Below, piece after piece: positions 30,138-41,633 of a stretch of DNA of 64,000 nucleotides. The stretch lies in the NCBI RefSeq assembly GCF_964204645.1, contig NC_134025.1, forward strand, positions 19,498,001-19,562,000. Reading direction: 5' to 3'. Position 1 is the stretch's first letter; each line of letters begins with the position of its first letter. The stretch comes from Tubulanus polymorphus (Eukaryota; Nemertea; Palaeonemertea; Tubulaniformes; Tubulanidae). The notes under the pieces are model-generated. The model saw only the letters and a program-made list of their open reading frames with translations, searched no databases and was not told the DNA's origin. The translations under genes were made by a program, and so were the position numbers.

Positions 30138-32239
30138 CTAGAGATGTATCTGTAATTGACAGAAAAATTAATTGATCTTTTTATCATTAAAGTATGGAAG
30201 GTCGGAAGCGCCCTCAGGACACCATTTAGGAAAAAGTAAGAATATCATTTTACGTTTGAGTTATATCAACATGAAAATAATTCACGATTAATAAATAGTT
30301 TTTCCGATTTAAGGTCGAGTTGTTATCCCGACAATTCATTTATGCACGTTTAATGAAAAGTATTTCTGACATTTGGCTGATTTTATGTGGAGTATACATG
30401 TCTTGACATAAAATCAAATTTTCATTTTTCGCAAATCATTTTATGTCGAGATAATAAATCAACAAGAAATCAAGAAAACCTTTTAGCAATAGTTAATGAT
30501 TTTCAAGTTGAGATACAACTCAACATAGAATAAAATCCTAGTGTTATACGATTTAGCTATTTTGGCTAAATAGTAATGCTGTTTGTAAAGTATTTTTATA
30601 TAACTTTTGGCAGAACATCTGCTGTTTTTGAAACATTGAGTGTAGATGAGAAGACCCTTCAAGACCCTTCAAACTGGCATCTTTAGTAGGCTTCATTGTT
30701 CCAATTCATAGTTAGTATCCATTCGGCTTATTATCATATAAACATTGGTTAAACCATGGTCTTGAGTGGCGATCTCTCTGCTTGTAGAGCTTTTAAGAGT
30801 ATTTTAGTTATATTATTGTATAGAATGCTGGGGAGTTTATTTAGTGATTAACTAATGGAAAGGGATTGAGACTTAGGGAAAAAAGGGAGTTAGTTCAGTA
30901 GATTCGGGGGGAACTGGAGAACTAGCGAACGAGAACTAGAGAACGAGGGAACGAGAACTAGACGGGAGTGGGAGCTAAGTTAAGTCCAGAGAAAGGTAGT
31001 CAGGACGAGGGATCAGATCGGGATCGTACGGGGAGAATAGTCGAGGGATTGGATCAGACGGGTTGACTATATGATTTACGCTGGATTTGTACCATACATT
31101 ATAGAAGAAATTATATCTTTGATGATGGAATAAATATATACTCATATTATACAAGATTAAGGCAAACAGCTGAGTTAAGTATACTTTTTATATCCCGTAT
31201 TCTAGGAGCTAAAAATAGATTATCGGTATTAGGAGATACTGGGAGGTAAAATCAGAGTTATCGTAGCGACATCGAAAACCTACATCGTTTCACTGTGGAC
31301 AGCTAAAAGAAAAAGAAAAAATTTGATTTTATATCGAGTTATTAACTCAAAATGAAATAACTTAAGAAAAAAACGATTAGATTTCATGATGAGATGAAGC
31401 TCGACATAAAATCGGCACAACTTTTTATTAATCATAAAGCATTTGATGTCGAGACAAGTCAGCGAAACATTTTATTAGTCGTAAATGAATCACCGTAATG
31501 TCGAGAACAAAACTGATCAAAAATCAAAATTTGAATTCGATAATGATGTCCTCTAGACAGTGGATCTCGAGGAAAATCGTACTTAGAATTAAGAAGCAAA
31601 TGTCTGATTTTAATTTAAGTTCGAGGTAATAACGCCAAATAAAATCGACAAAACCTTTTTTTAATCGTAAATGAACTAATGTTGGGAAAAATGAAATTGA
31701 GAAAAATATTTTTCAATTGTAAATGGATCAACTGCGAGACTTGACTCTCGACGTAATCAAATTTGCATTTTTCAGACGACGGTTCCCTATATGAAACTAA
31801 TCATAAAACCCGTATTCTCATAAGAAATGGTCCACGTATATTGAAAAAAAATCTACTCTGCCCTCAATCTTAAATTTCATCAAATCAATTTGCGAGGAAA
31901 CCTAACTGTTTGCAATCGAAACTAAAGGTTAGCAGTTACAAATTTACTTTCCGTAATTGCCTTCAGTAGACAGTGGAGGAAGGTGTCTGATTTATAAATA
32001 ATTCAGATAATTCCGATCCCCTTGTTGCGCACAGGGCATTACGGCCTTCGTTGGCTGAACTCGTCCAGATAAAATCAGGACACCATGGTAACACCGATCT
32101 CTAATGGACGGTTATGGAGTGATTAACATTTGGTTCGCTTAGAAAAGATGGATATATGCACAAAGAATAAAAACTCAGTTGGTCCCGTTATTTACAGCTT
32201 CAAGCCCAAAATCAAAATTCTGTCACATGACACCTTCAT
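30138..32239. other. intergenic, upstream side of the synaptotagmin
   Basis: AT-rich with scattered 'ATGTCGAGA'/'AAAATCGACA' phrases (30400-31750), suggesting an old degenerate repeat. A purine-rich stretch at about 30840-31060 repeats GAACTAG/GAACGAG phrases. No exon recognised. Confidence 0.35.
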
Positions 32240-32556
32240 GACCTTCACTGGCTCCCAATCAAATCTTGTATCCAGTTTAAAATCCTAGTCTTAACATTCA
32301 AATCCCTAAACGGTCTTGCACCACAATATCTACAGTCACGTGTGCAATATGAATCATCCGCTAGAGTTTTAAGATCTAACAATCAATCCCTGCGATTCAA
32401 TTCCCCGCGTTAATCTAGTCTCAGCCGGACGTAGCGCCTTCGCGTACTCTGCCCCAGTACTCTGGAATCCTTTCCTAGTCCAACTAAATCTAGTCATTCA
32501 ATCGATGTTTTTAAATCTAAGCTCAAAACCAGTTGTTCAACAAAATTTTCTAATTA
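32240..32556 (+). mobile_element. non-LTR retrotransposon 3' coding fragment (CR1/Rex-like)
   Basis: LHWLPIKSCIQFKILVLTFK, then NGLAPQYLQS and SAFAYSAPVLWN, then VFKSKLKT form the well-known C-terminal tail after the RT domain of CR1-, L2- and Rex-type LINEs. It has in-frame stops and a frameshift between APVLWN and VFKSKLKT. It is a dead 5'-truncated copy. Confidence 0.8.
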
Positions 32557-33337
32557 AACTCGTTCTAGTTTTCTCTGTTTCTATGTTCACTTTTAATACA
32601 TGGTGTAAAGCCAATGAGCATATTTTATATGGATTTTAGGCTGAATAAACGATCATTATCATTAATAAGTTGAAATTAGAAAATCGTTGTAGATTATCGA
32701 CTGCTTCCATTACAAAAATGACCAAAAAAATTCCAATCATATCCAAGCATAGAATTAGCTGTGCCCAAAATGAGCTCATGTGCCCATTTAGAAACAGCAA
32801 ACTAAGTGCTAGTTTCAAAAGGCTACATTTTACCTAACGAACTAAAGGAACGGACCAATTTGGAACGGACTTATCGCTAGTGTGGACGCTTTGGTCCGGA
32901 ATTGGAGCGGTCCAAATTTAGACCGCTCTAGATAACGTAGGTCTTTCATTTATGTTTTCGTATAAACGTATGATAATATTTACCGAAGATCAAATCTGGA
33001 ACCTATCCGCATACAATATGGGATTATCGACGAATGGATACGTTTCGTGACACAAGTCGTGATATCTGCGTTTAATATGATCCTCAATCAGGTGCGAATA
33101 TATCATGAATAATTAAGAATTTGAATTGCGTGCCGGAGTTATATGATACCAACCCACGCCTTCCATCTTATCTGTCTTGCATTTCATCAACCGATCTAAT
33201 ATTTGAGAATCATCGTGATAGCTAATATTTGAGACAATGTTAAGATCAATATCATCATATTGCAATTCTGGTTACCTGTATGGTATTATATTATTCGGTG
33301 ATGGATATTGACCACGACATATGCGTGGACCAGGTGG

Positions 33338-33338
<1 letters not shown>
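32557..33338. other. intergenic, MITE-like palindromic fragment
   Basis: At about 32846-32945 there are inverted pieces of GGACCAATTTGGAACGGAC and GGAGCGGTCCAAATTTAGACC next to GTGTGGACGC. They resemble the ends of 'CACACGG'-type MITEs in this window. No gene seen. Confidence 0.35.
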
Positions 33339-33603
<265 letters not shown>

Positions 33604-36015
33604 TAAGTCCCCAGGTTGAAGTTAGTACTAGTCTATAAAACCGGGCCGGGGTGTATGAAATATGAGTATATCCCTGAATTATAGGTTATAAATTGTAGCC
33701 TTTGATTCAGGGAAACTGTGCGTGAAGTCGTATCAATATCAGAAGATTTACTACCATCCATAAAGATTAATTTTCACCATATTATCCCGAAAGACAACAA
33801 CTTGTTTTTCCAGGTCTCGTTTGCATTCTGAGGATTCCTTTGTTGAGAATGTCATAAAATCAATCCTGTAGTCAAAATTATAAAAGGTATTTCTAAAAGG
33901 TATTAGGACCGGTTACTAAATACAATTATCTAACTTTTTTATAGATCTGCATATACGTTTAGATTAAAGTTACTATTCAAGATAGATTTTATGAATAAAT
34001 ACGTGCCGTCTCATTTCGAGGTATATTCATCAGCTTGTTCAGCGGTAACTCTCGTCGGTATTCAGTATTTCGTGGGAGATACAGAATACCAAGTAATCTC
34101 ATCACCGCAACCGAAAATGTTCATTAATTCTTACTCAGGGTATCTAGCCCGGGAAACCCATTCAACTGATCTTTGATGGTAATTTTTCGATCATCACCAG
34201 GGATGCAATCGAAAAATATCAATTTATATCTGCAGTCTAGTACCACGGGATAAGAAAAATGGAATTAATTCGCCATTGGATTAGTAGGCCCTGACCAATG
34301 AAAAATGCTTAGCCCCAGTTTCGGAAGTAAACCCAAATTAAAGCGGCTGTACGAAAATATCTTCCTCGACACAGTTTTAATTCTAGAATAGGCCCGATTG
34401 GAAGAATTGCGAACTCACGCGAATATGGTGACGAGAAATCGTAACGCACGTAACCTACTTCTTTCTGCTGCTTTCACGCCCTATAAATTATCAATATGCC
34501 TGCTGAACTGAATATATATTCATTCAGTTCAGTAAGTAGGCATACTGAGAAACGCAAGAAGATATATAGATAGAAAAAACATGTATATCCTACCTTTTTT
34601 CTCTATATCAATACTATGTCCACTTCACTCTCCAGGTGAGCGGTCGCGTAGCATGTAATCATCATCAAATCCCTGACCCAAAGAAATCGAAACAATATAT
34701 GTTCACTGCTCGGCAATAGCAAATACTACGTATACTGGTTGACTCAACAGGCTCTGTATGAATCCAGCAATAGTTACCACTAGCAACCAGGTACCTTATT
34801 GTCAGTTTCCAGTTGCAGCAGTCGTAGAAATATACCCATGCCAAAATCGTTTGATCACTCATTTATCTATCGACTTTGCCATTTATGTAGTCATTTTCAA
34901 GTTTGCACACAATGAAAAACATTCAAGAATATATAGAAAACAATATCTACAAGCATCCCATTTCTAAAAATACCTGCCAATTACTGAGAAAAGATTTAGA
35001 ATGAACATGAATGATTTAGATCAAATTTCAAAACGTTGCAAAGATTGGACTCATTAATTGATTACTTCATTACTTTAGCCACGGAACTAGACGCCCATTC
35101 GTGGAGGTCAATGATGAATTTCGAGAAAATCTAATCAACCGAAATGCGTCTGTATATACATGCAAATATAATGATCGGATTTACAAGTTAAAATTAAGGA
35201 CGGATAGCTGTCACAGGATATGCTTTGACCCTAACTTTACAATGTATTTAAAATCACCATCGAATGAGCAATATTTATGGGCTTTTGCTAGTGTATCTGA
35301 ATCTCCTCCTGTCTGTGTTTAGCCAGCTAAAAGCTAGACGGAAATCTAATCACTGGAACAGAGAGCCTGGGGGTAAGTGCAGGAAATGTATCCAGTATCC
35401 GGAATAATGGAAATATGCATGATGTCTACAAATATTCGCGAGCTCTGGTATACTTGGGGTCGTAATTGATACGAAAGTATTCCCGTCGAGAGGGCAGTAG
35501 AGATTACTTATTGATGTTATCATATGCCGTTCACATAATGAAAACTAATTTGTGCTAAAGTAGTGGTGAACAATGCGGGCATGATCCAACCTCGTGGCCA
35601 AATGGGGCTAATAGTATGAACTATTTGCAAAGAGGTACCTGGAAATATTTACAGAATGTGTTCATTTTGGTAACCGCGCATTCACGCCTCGAATTTTCGG
35701 TAATGGTACCTTAACTCCCTTTCTCAGAAAAGCATACCGACTGTTTTTCGCCAGAAAGCGTGATGCAGACAAATTACCCTTTACAATTACACCACCAACT
35801 GTGCTCGGAAAAAGTGGTCATAAACGAACATGTTGCAGGCAAACCGACCATAAAATAATGGGCTTAATTTCACGTACAGAAGTGTTGACATGGCGGCTTC
35901 ATAATAGTGTCACCGATGAAGCTATAATCCCATATGATTAAATGTATTACCCGAGCAATTCGTGACTGAATTGACGATGTCTCCGAGAAAAAGAAATCAT
36001 CGTTCTTTTTTGGTT
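33604..36015. other. intergenic, nothing recognised
   Basis: A roughly 50-bp imperfect palindrome lies at 34495-34545 (TGCCTGCTGAACTGAA facing TTCAGTTCAGTAAGTAGGCA). A 73-codon open frame at 35101-35322 has no domain. No other feature. Confidence 0.35.
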
Positions 36016-37095
<1,080 letters not shown>

Positions 37096-37420
37096 GGTAA
37101 TAGGCTTTCAAATCAAAGGTCGAACGGTCGAGCTCATAAAAAATGAAAAACATGAAAATAATAACAATTTCTACTTGAATTAGTCGCGAAACTCATAAAA
37201 AATGAAAAATAATTCTCACACACTCGAATTTATTTTTCATTTTTACTCGCTAGAAAAAAGTGTGAGTAAAGTGTGAGTGAAATAAATTCGAGTGTGTGAG
37301 AATTATTTTTTATTTTTTATGGGTTTCACTCCTAATTCAAGTAGAAATTGTTATTATTTTCATGTTTTTCATTTTTTAATGAACTCCACCATTCAACCTT
37401 TAACCTGAAAGCCTATTACC
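37096..37420. repeat. terminal palindrome, left end
   Basis: Arms run from AATAGGCTTTCA at the outside to TGAAAGCCTATT at the inside (AACATGAAAATAATAACAAT facing ATTGTTATTATTTTCATGTT; CTCACACACTCGAATTTATT facing AATAAATTCGAGTGTGTGAG). The unpaired centre has TTTTACTCGCTAGAAAAAAG and repeated GTGTGAGT. Confidence 0.82.
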
Positions 37421-37547
37421 CCTATTACTCTTAAAATATTCATATACATGAATAAAATATATATGAATAACATATAAATTGATAGATTATTCAATATAAG
37501 TGTGAGTGAAATAATTCATATTAAAAACAGTGAATATTTATATTTGA

Positions 37548-38156
37548 ATGAGTTTTAATAAAAATTTTGTTATAAAAATGAAGAAAGAAGAAAAAGAACC
37601 CAACTTTAAAATCGAAATCAATGAAACCAATAAATCATTTTCACAGTTTTACATTAAAAATTATATTTCAGCAACAAATTTTGTGTCCGCAAGGTATTAT
37701 AAAATCAAAAATATTACTGTAATTAATCAAATATTATCAAATGAAACATATTTAATTACTGAACTAGTAGATACTTTTGATAATGGCGTTAAAAATCCTA
37801 AAATATTCAATACAGTTTTAAAATTAAAAGGAATTTTAGATGAAAACATAATAAATTTTCTTAATACTCCTTTCAATGAAAGAAATGATGATTTAATACT
37901 TTCTAAAGATTATAATGATTTGATTAACTTAAGAATTGAAAAAAGACAATTATATTATTTCAATTTTGATAATAAACAAATTATCTATAATGAAAATTCA
38001 TCAAATATTGGAATTCAATGTGAATTAGATAATGAAAAATCATTTAAAGATATTGCAGTTCAATGTAATTTAGATGATGAATTTAGAAAATTCAATCCTA
38101 ATGAAAAAGTGCATTGTTATTGCGGAGGTAAATATTTAAAATCACATAACAATTAA
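37548..38156 (+). CDS. TIR gene, left copy, C-terminally truncated
   Basis: 202 codons from ATG at 37548, very rich in Asn, Ile and Lys. The N-terminal two-thirds has no recognised domain. It includes SARYYKIKNITVINQ and NETYLITELVDTFDNG. The end reads HCYCGGKYLKSH and then stops, because about 14 bp present in the right copy are deleted and shift the frame. In the right copy the motif continues with H-x5-H and a Trp, a C-x-C-GG..H..H arrangement common in proteins of large DNA viruses, virophages and related elements. The function is unknown. The N-terminus is complete here and missing in the other copy. Confidence 0.6.
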   Translation: MSFNKNFVIKMKKEEKEPNFKIEINETNKSFSQFYIKNYISATNFVSARYYKIKNITVINQILSNETYLITELVDTFDNGVKNPKIFNTVLKLKGILDENIINFLNTPFNERNDDLILSKDYNDLINLRIEKRQLYYFNFDNKQIIYNENSSNIGIQCELDNEKSFKDIAVQCNLDDEFRKFNPNEKVHCYCGGKYLKSHNN

Positions 38157-38243
38157 AAATAAAAACTGGCGTAAAGAGTAACAATTCTACATTACAATTA
38201 TTGAATTGAGTTAAATGATTTAAATATCTAATAGACTGTTAAA

Positions 38244-39483
38244 ATGATAAATTGTTTAACAGTTGAAATGATAAATTGTTTAACAGTTGAAATGATAAAT
38301 TGTTTGACGGTTGAAATGATAAATTGTTTGACAGTTGAAATGATAAATTGTTCGACAGTTGAAATGATAAATTGTTTGACAGTTGAAATGATAAATTGTT
38401 TGACAGTTGAAATGATAAATTGTTCGACAGTTGAAATGATAAATTGTTCGACAGTTGAAATGATAAATTGTTTGGCAGTTGAAATGATAAATTGTTTGAC
38501 AGTTGAAATGATAAATTGTTTGGCAGTTGAAATGATAAATTGTTTGGCAGTTGAAATGATAAATTGTTTGGCAGTTGAAATGATAAATTGTTTGACAGTT
38601 GAAATGATAAATTGTTTGACAGTTGAAATGATAAATTATTTGACAGTTGAAATATTAAATTGTTTGACGGTTGAAATGATAAATTGTTTGACGGTTGAAA
38701 TGATAAATTGTTTGACTGTTGAAATGATAAATTGTTTGGCAGTTGAAATGATAAATTGTTTGACAGTTGAAATGATAAATTGTTCGACTGTTGAAATGAT
38801 AAATTGTTCGACAGTTGAAATGATAAATTGTTCGACAGTTTAAATGATAAATTGTTTGACAGTTGAAATGATAAATTGTTTGGCAGTTGAAATGATAAAT
38901 TGTTTGACAGTTGAAATGATAAATTGTTTGACAGTTGAAATGATAAATTGTTTGACAGTTGAAATGATAAATTGTTCGACAGTTGAAATGATAAATTGTT
39001 TGACAGTTGAAATGATAAATTGTTCGACAGTTGAAATGATAAATTGTTCGACAGTTGAAATGATAAATTGTTTGACAGTTGAAATGATAAATTGTTTGGC
39101 AGTTGAAATGATAAATTGTTTGACAGTTGAAATGATAAATTGTTTGACAGTTGAAATGATAAATTGTTTGGCAGTTGAATTGATAAATTGTTTGGCAGTT
39201 GAAATGATAAATTGTTTGGCAGTTGAAATGATAAATTGTTTGACAGTTGAAATGATAAATTGTTTGACAGTTGAAATGATAAATTATTTGACAGTTGAAA
39301 TATTAAATTGTTTGACGGTTGAAATGATAAATTGTTTGACAGTTGAAATGATAAATTGTTTGACTGTTGAAATGATAAATTTTTTGACAGTTGAAATGAT
39401 AAATTGTTTGACAGTTGAAATAATAAATTGTTTTACAGTTGAAATGTTAAATTGTTTGACAGTTGAAATGTTAAATTGTTTGG
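38244..39483 (+). repeat. 24-bp coding-like minisatellite (about 52 units)
   Basis: The unit contains ATAAATTGTTTGACAGTT and reads as the octapeptide MINCLTVE in one plus frame, with Thr/Ala and Leu/Ser variants. The frame is open across the array except one TAA at 38841-38843. A higher-order repeat is visible: the rare variant with AAATTATTTG followed by a unit with ATATTAAATT occurs at 38633 and again at 39281, 648 bp (27 units) apart. Every unit starts with ATG in frame, so any translation could begin anywhere. Whether it is translated is unknown. Confidence 0.93.
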
Positions 39484-39606
39484 CTGTAAATTTCATTGTT
39501 ATTTGATTTAATCATTTAAAAGTTTAATATTTTTAAAATGATTATAAAATATTTAATTAAAAACTAGCAAATATTTTATAAACTGTTTAATTTTTCTCTT
39601 AAATAA

Positions 39607-39816
39607 ATGGATGGTTTCATCCCAACTGGGAAAAGTGATTTGAAACATTATTTAGTAGCAGGCGGATAAATATTGGCTGCGCTTTTCTTTTATTATGAAA
39701 ATATCAGTAAGGATTTGATTAATGAAAATATAAAATTGAGCAAGAAATTAAAGAAGTTAAATGGAAACAATCACAGAAATAAAAAAGTTAATGATTTAAA
39801 TGATTTGGAGGATTAA
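39607..39816 (+). pseudogene. small membrane-like ORF with one in-frame stop
   Basis: From ATG 39607 the frame reads DGFIPTGKSDLKHYLVAGG, a TAA at 39667-39669, then ILAALFFYYENISKDLI and a Lys/Asn-rich tail to TAA at 39814-39816. A hydrophobic stretch spans the stop. Single nonsense change or readthrough cannot be told apart. The shape (short hydrophobic segment followed by a basic tail) would suit a small membrane protein. No family recognised. Confidence 0.45.
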
Positions 39817-39935
39817 AACAACATCTTTTAATTTAATTTATTCTATATATTTTGTCTATAAAAATGAGTGAAAATAAGGTATTAGAAATATTACATCTAA
39901 TATATAAAAATCAACAGAATATTTAATCAATTATT

Positions 39936-40169
39936 ATGATTTCAGGTTTATTTTCATTCTCAGTTTATACTATAAAACAGTTGTTAGAATTCTATGATTG
40001 CTGTAAAATTAGATACACTGAATTAATAGAAAATATGAATTATATTTCAGATAGATTGAATAATATTAAATGCTGTGAAATATGCAATAAAAGATATAAA
40101 AATAAAAAATCATTAAGGAATCACATGTATCTTCACGAACTTGATGAAAAATTATATGAATCAAAATAA
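39936..40169 (+). CDS. small C2H2 zinc-finger ORF in the AT-rich element
   Basis: 77 codons, intronless, A/T-rich codon use. One classical finger, CCEICNKRYKNKKSLRNHMY-LH (C-x2-C-x12-H-x3-H), lies at residues 46-67, after a helical N-terminal half (IKQLLEFYDCCKIRYTELIE). A single finger with C-terminal placement suits a small DNA-binding regulator encoded by the element. That role is inference. Confidence 0.55.
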   Translation: MISGLFSFSVYTIKQLLEFYDCCKIRYTELIENMNYISDRLNNIKCCEICNKRYKNKKSLRNHMYLHELDEKLYESK

Positions 40170-40279
40170 GAAATCGACTGTTAAATTAGCTGAAAATATA
40201 AAATATATTAGTTGAAATGTATGAAAATGAGTAAATTATATTTACGTTAAAAAAGGAGGGTTGAGGTATCAATGTATTA

Positions 40280-40310
40280 AATACGTATTAAATACGTATC
40301 AAATACGTAT
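40280..40310. promoter_or_regulatory. three phased AATACGTAT palindromes
   Basis: AATACGTAT occurs at 40280-40288, 40291-40299 and 40302-40310, each start 11 bp after the last, so all face the same side of the helix. A weaker AATGTATTA precedes at 40271. The cluster sits just inside the right TIR, downstream of the finger ORF. It could be an iteron-like origin or operator. Confidence 0.5.
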
Positions 40311-40583
40311 TAATGGTATTAAATCATCCGTCAACTGTCAAACAATTTATCATTTCAACTGCCAAACAATTTATCATTTCAACTGTCAAACAATTTATCA
40401 TTTCAACTGTCGAACAATTTACCATTTCAACTGTCAAACAATTTATCATTTCAACTGTCAAACAATTTATCATTTCAACCGTCAAACAATTTATCATTTC
40501 AACTGTTAAACAATTTATCATTTTAACAGTCTATTAGATATTTAAATCATTTAACTCAATTCAATAATTGTAATGTAGAATTG

Positions 40584-41099
40584 TTACTCTTTACACCAGT
40601 TTTTATGTTTAATTGTTCCATAATGCTTTGATTTATGTGATTTTAAATATTTACCTCCGCAATAACAATGCACTTTTTCATTAGGATTGAATTTTCTAAA
40701 TTCATCATCTAAATTACATTGAACTGCAATATCTTTAAATGATTTTTCATTATCTAATTCACATTGAATTCCAATATTTGATGAATTTTCATTATAGATA
40801 ATTTGTTTATTATCAAAATTGAAATAATATAATTGTCTTTTTTCAATTCTTAAGTTAATCAAATCATTATAATCTTTAGAAAGTATTAAATCATCATTTC
40901 TTTCATTGAAAGGAGTTTTAAGAATATTTATTATGTTTTCATCTAAAATTTCTTTTAATTTTAAAACTGTATTGAATATTTTAGGATTTTTAACGCCATT
41001 ATCAAAAGTATCTACTAGTTCAGTAATTAAATATGTTTCATTTGATAATATTTGATTAATTACAGTAATATTTTTGATTTTATAATACCTTGCGGACAC
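40584..41099 (-). pseudogene. TIR gene, right copy, N-terminally disrupted
   Basis: The open frame begins inside the gene (SARYYKIKN) because about 45 bp downstream of the true ATG (near 41170) are deleted and the frame is lost. The C-terminus is intact: HCYCGGKYLKSHKSKHYGT then IKHKNWCKE and stop, forming a probable CC-HH zinc motif. The two TIR copies are thus damaged at opposite ends, and otherwise nearly identical. Confidence 0.62.
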
Positions 41100-41325
41100 A
41101 AAATTTGTTGCTGAAATATAATTTTTAATGTAAAACTGTGAAACTGTGTTTTTCTTCTTTCTTCATTTTTATAACAAAATTTTTATTAAAACTCATTCAA
41201 ATATAAATATTCACTGTTTTTAATATGAATTATTTCACTCACACTTTTATATTGAATAATCTATCAATTTACATGTTATTCATATATATTTTATTCATGT
41301 ATATGAATATTTTAAGAGTAATAGG

Positions 41326-41633
41326 GGTAATAGGCTTTCAGGTTAAAGGTTGAATGGTGGAGTTCATTAAAAAATGAAAAACATGAAAATAATAACAATT
41401 TCTACTTGAATTAGGAGTGAAACTCATAAAAAATAATTCTCACACACTCGAATTTATTTCACTCACACTTTTTTCTAGCGAGTAAAAATGAAAAATAAAT
41501 TCGAGTGTGTGAGAATTATTTTTCATTTTTTATGAGTTTCGCGACTAATTCAAGTAGAAATTGTTATTATTTTCATGTTTTTCATTTTTTAATGAACTCC
41601 ACCATTCAACCTTTAACCTGAAAGCCTATTACC
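41326..41633. repeat. terminal palindrome, right end
   Basis: Same fold as the left end, with the asymmetric loop (TTCTAGCGAGTAAAAATG) in the orientation expected of a true inverted copy. The stem is slightly cleaner than on the left. Confidence 0.82.

Larger units (their letters stand above)
37096..38411. repeat. left terminal inverted repeat (about 1.3 kb)
   Basis: It pairs with 40324-41633 over the terminal palindrome, the gene, a shared 3' flank (ATTGAATTGAGTTAAATGAT) and about seven 24-bp units whose Leu/Ser variant order agrees. It differs from the right copy by a small deletion at the 3' end of its gene. Confidence 0.85.
37096..41633. mobile_element. AT-rich element with 1.3-kb terminal inverted repeats
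   Basis: About 4.54 kb bounded by inverted copies of GGTAATAGGCTTTCA (37096-37110 and 41619-41633). The terminal inverted repeats run to about 38411 on the left and 40324 on the right. Within each, the outermost 308-325 bp is itself palindromic, the next part holds a gene of about 200 codons, and the inner end holds several 24-bp repeat units. The centre holds a long 24-bp minisatellite, a broken small ORF, a C2H2 finger ORF and phased palindromes. Codon use is strongly A/T-biased, unlike the host exons. Long TIRs, hairpin ends, compact intronless ORFs and a Cys/His motif of the large-DNA-virus type suggest a virus-derived or Polinton-related mobile unit. No polymerase, integrase or capsid gene is present, so it is non-autonomous. 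No target duplication was found. Confidence 0.78.
40324..41633. repeat. right terminal inverted repeat (about 1.3 kb)
   Basis: Inverted partner of 37096-38411. It lacks about 45 bp near the 5' end of its gene but keeps the 3' end that the left copy has lost. Confidence 0.85.

Noticed and set aside
30640-31260. Possible LTR with purine-rich tract
   Set aside because: No TG..CA ends, second copy or primer-binding site could be found within the window.
38244-40537. CRISPR-like reading of the 24-bp repeat array
   Set aside because: Units are directly adjacent with no unique spacers, in eukaryotic DNA. It is a minisatellite.
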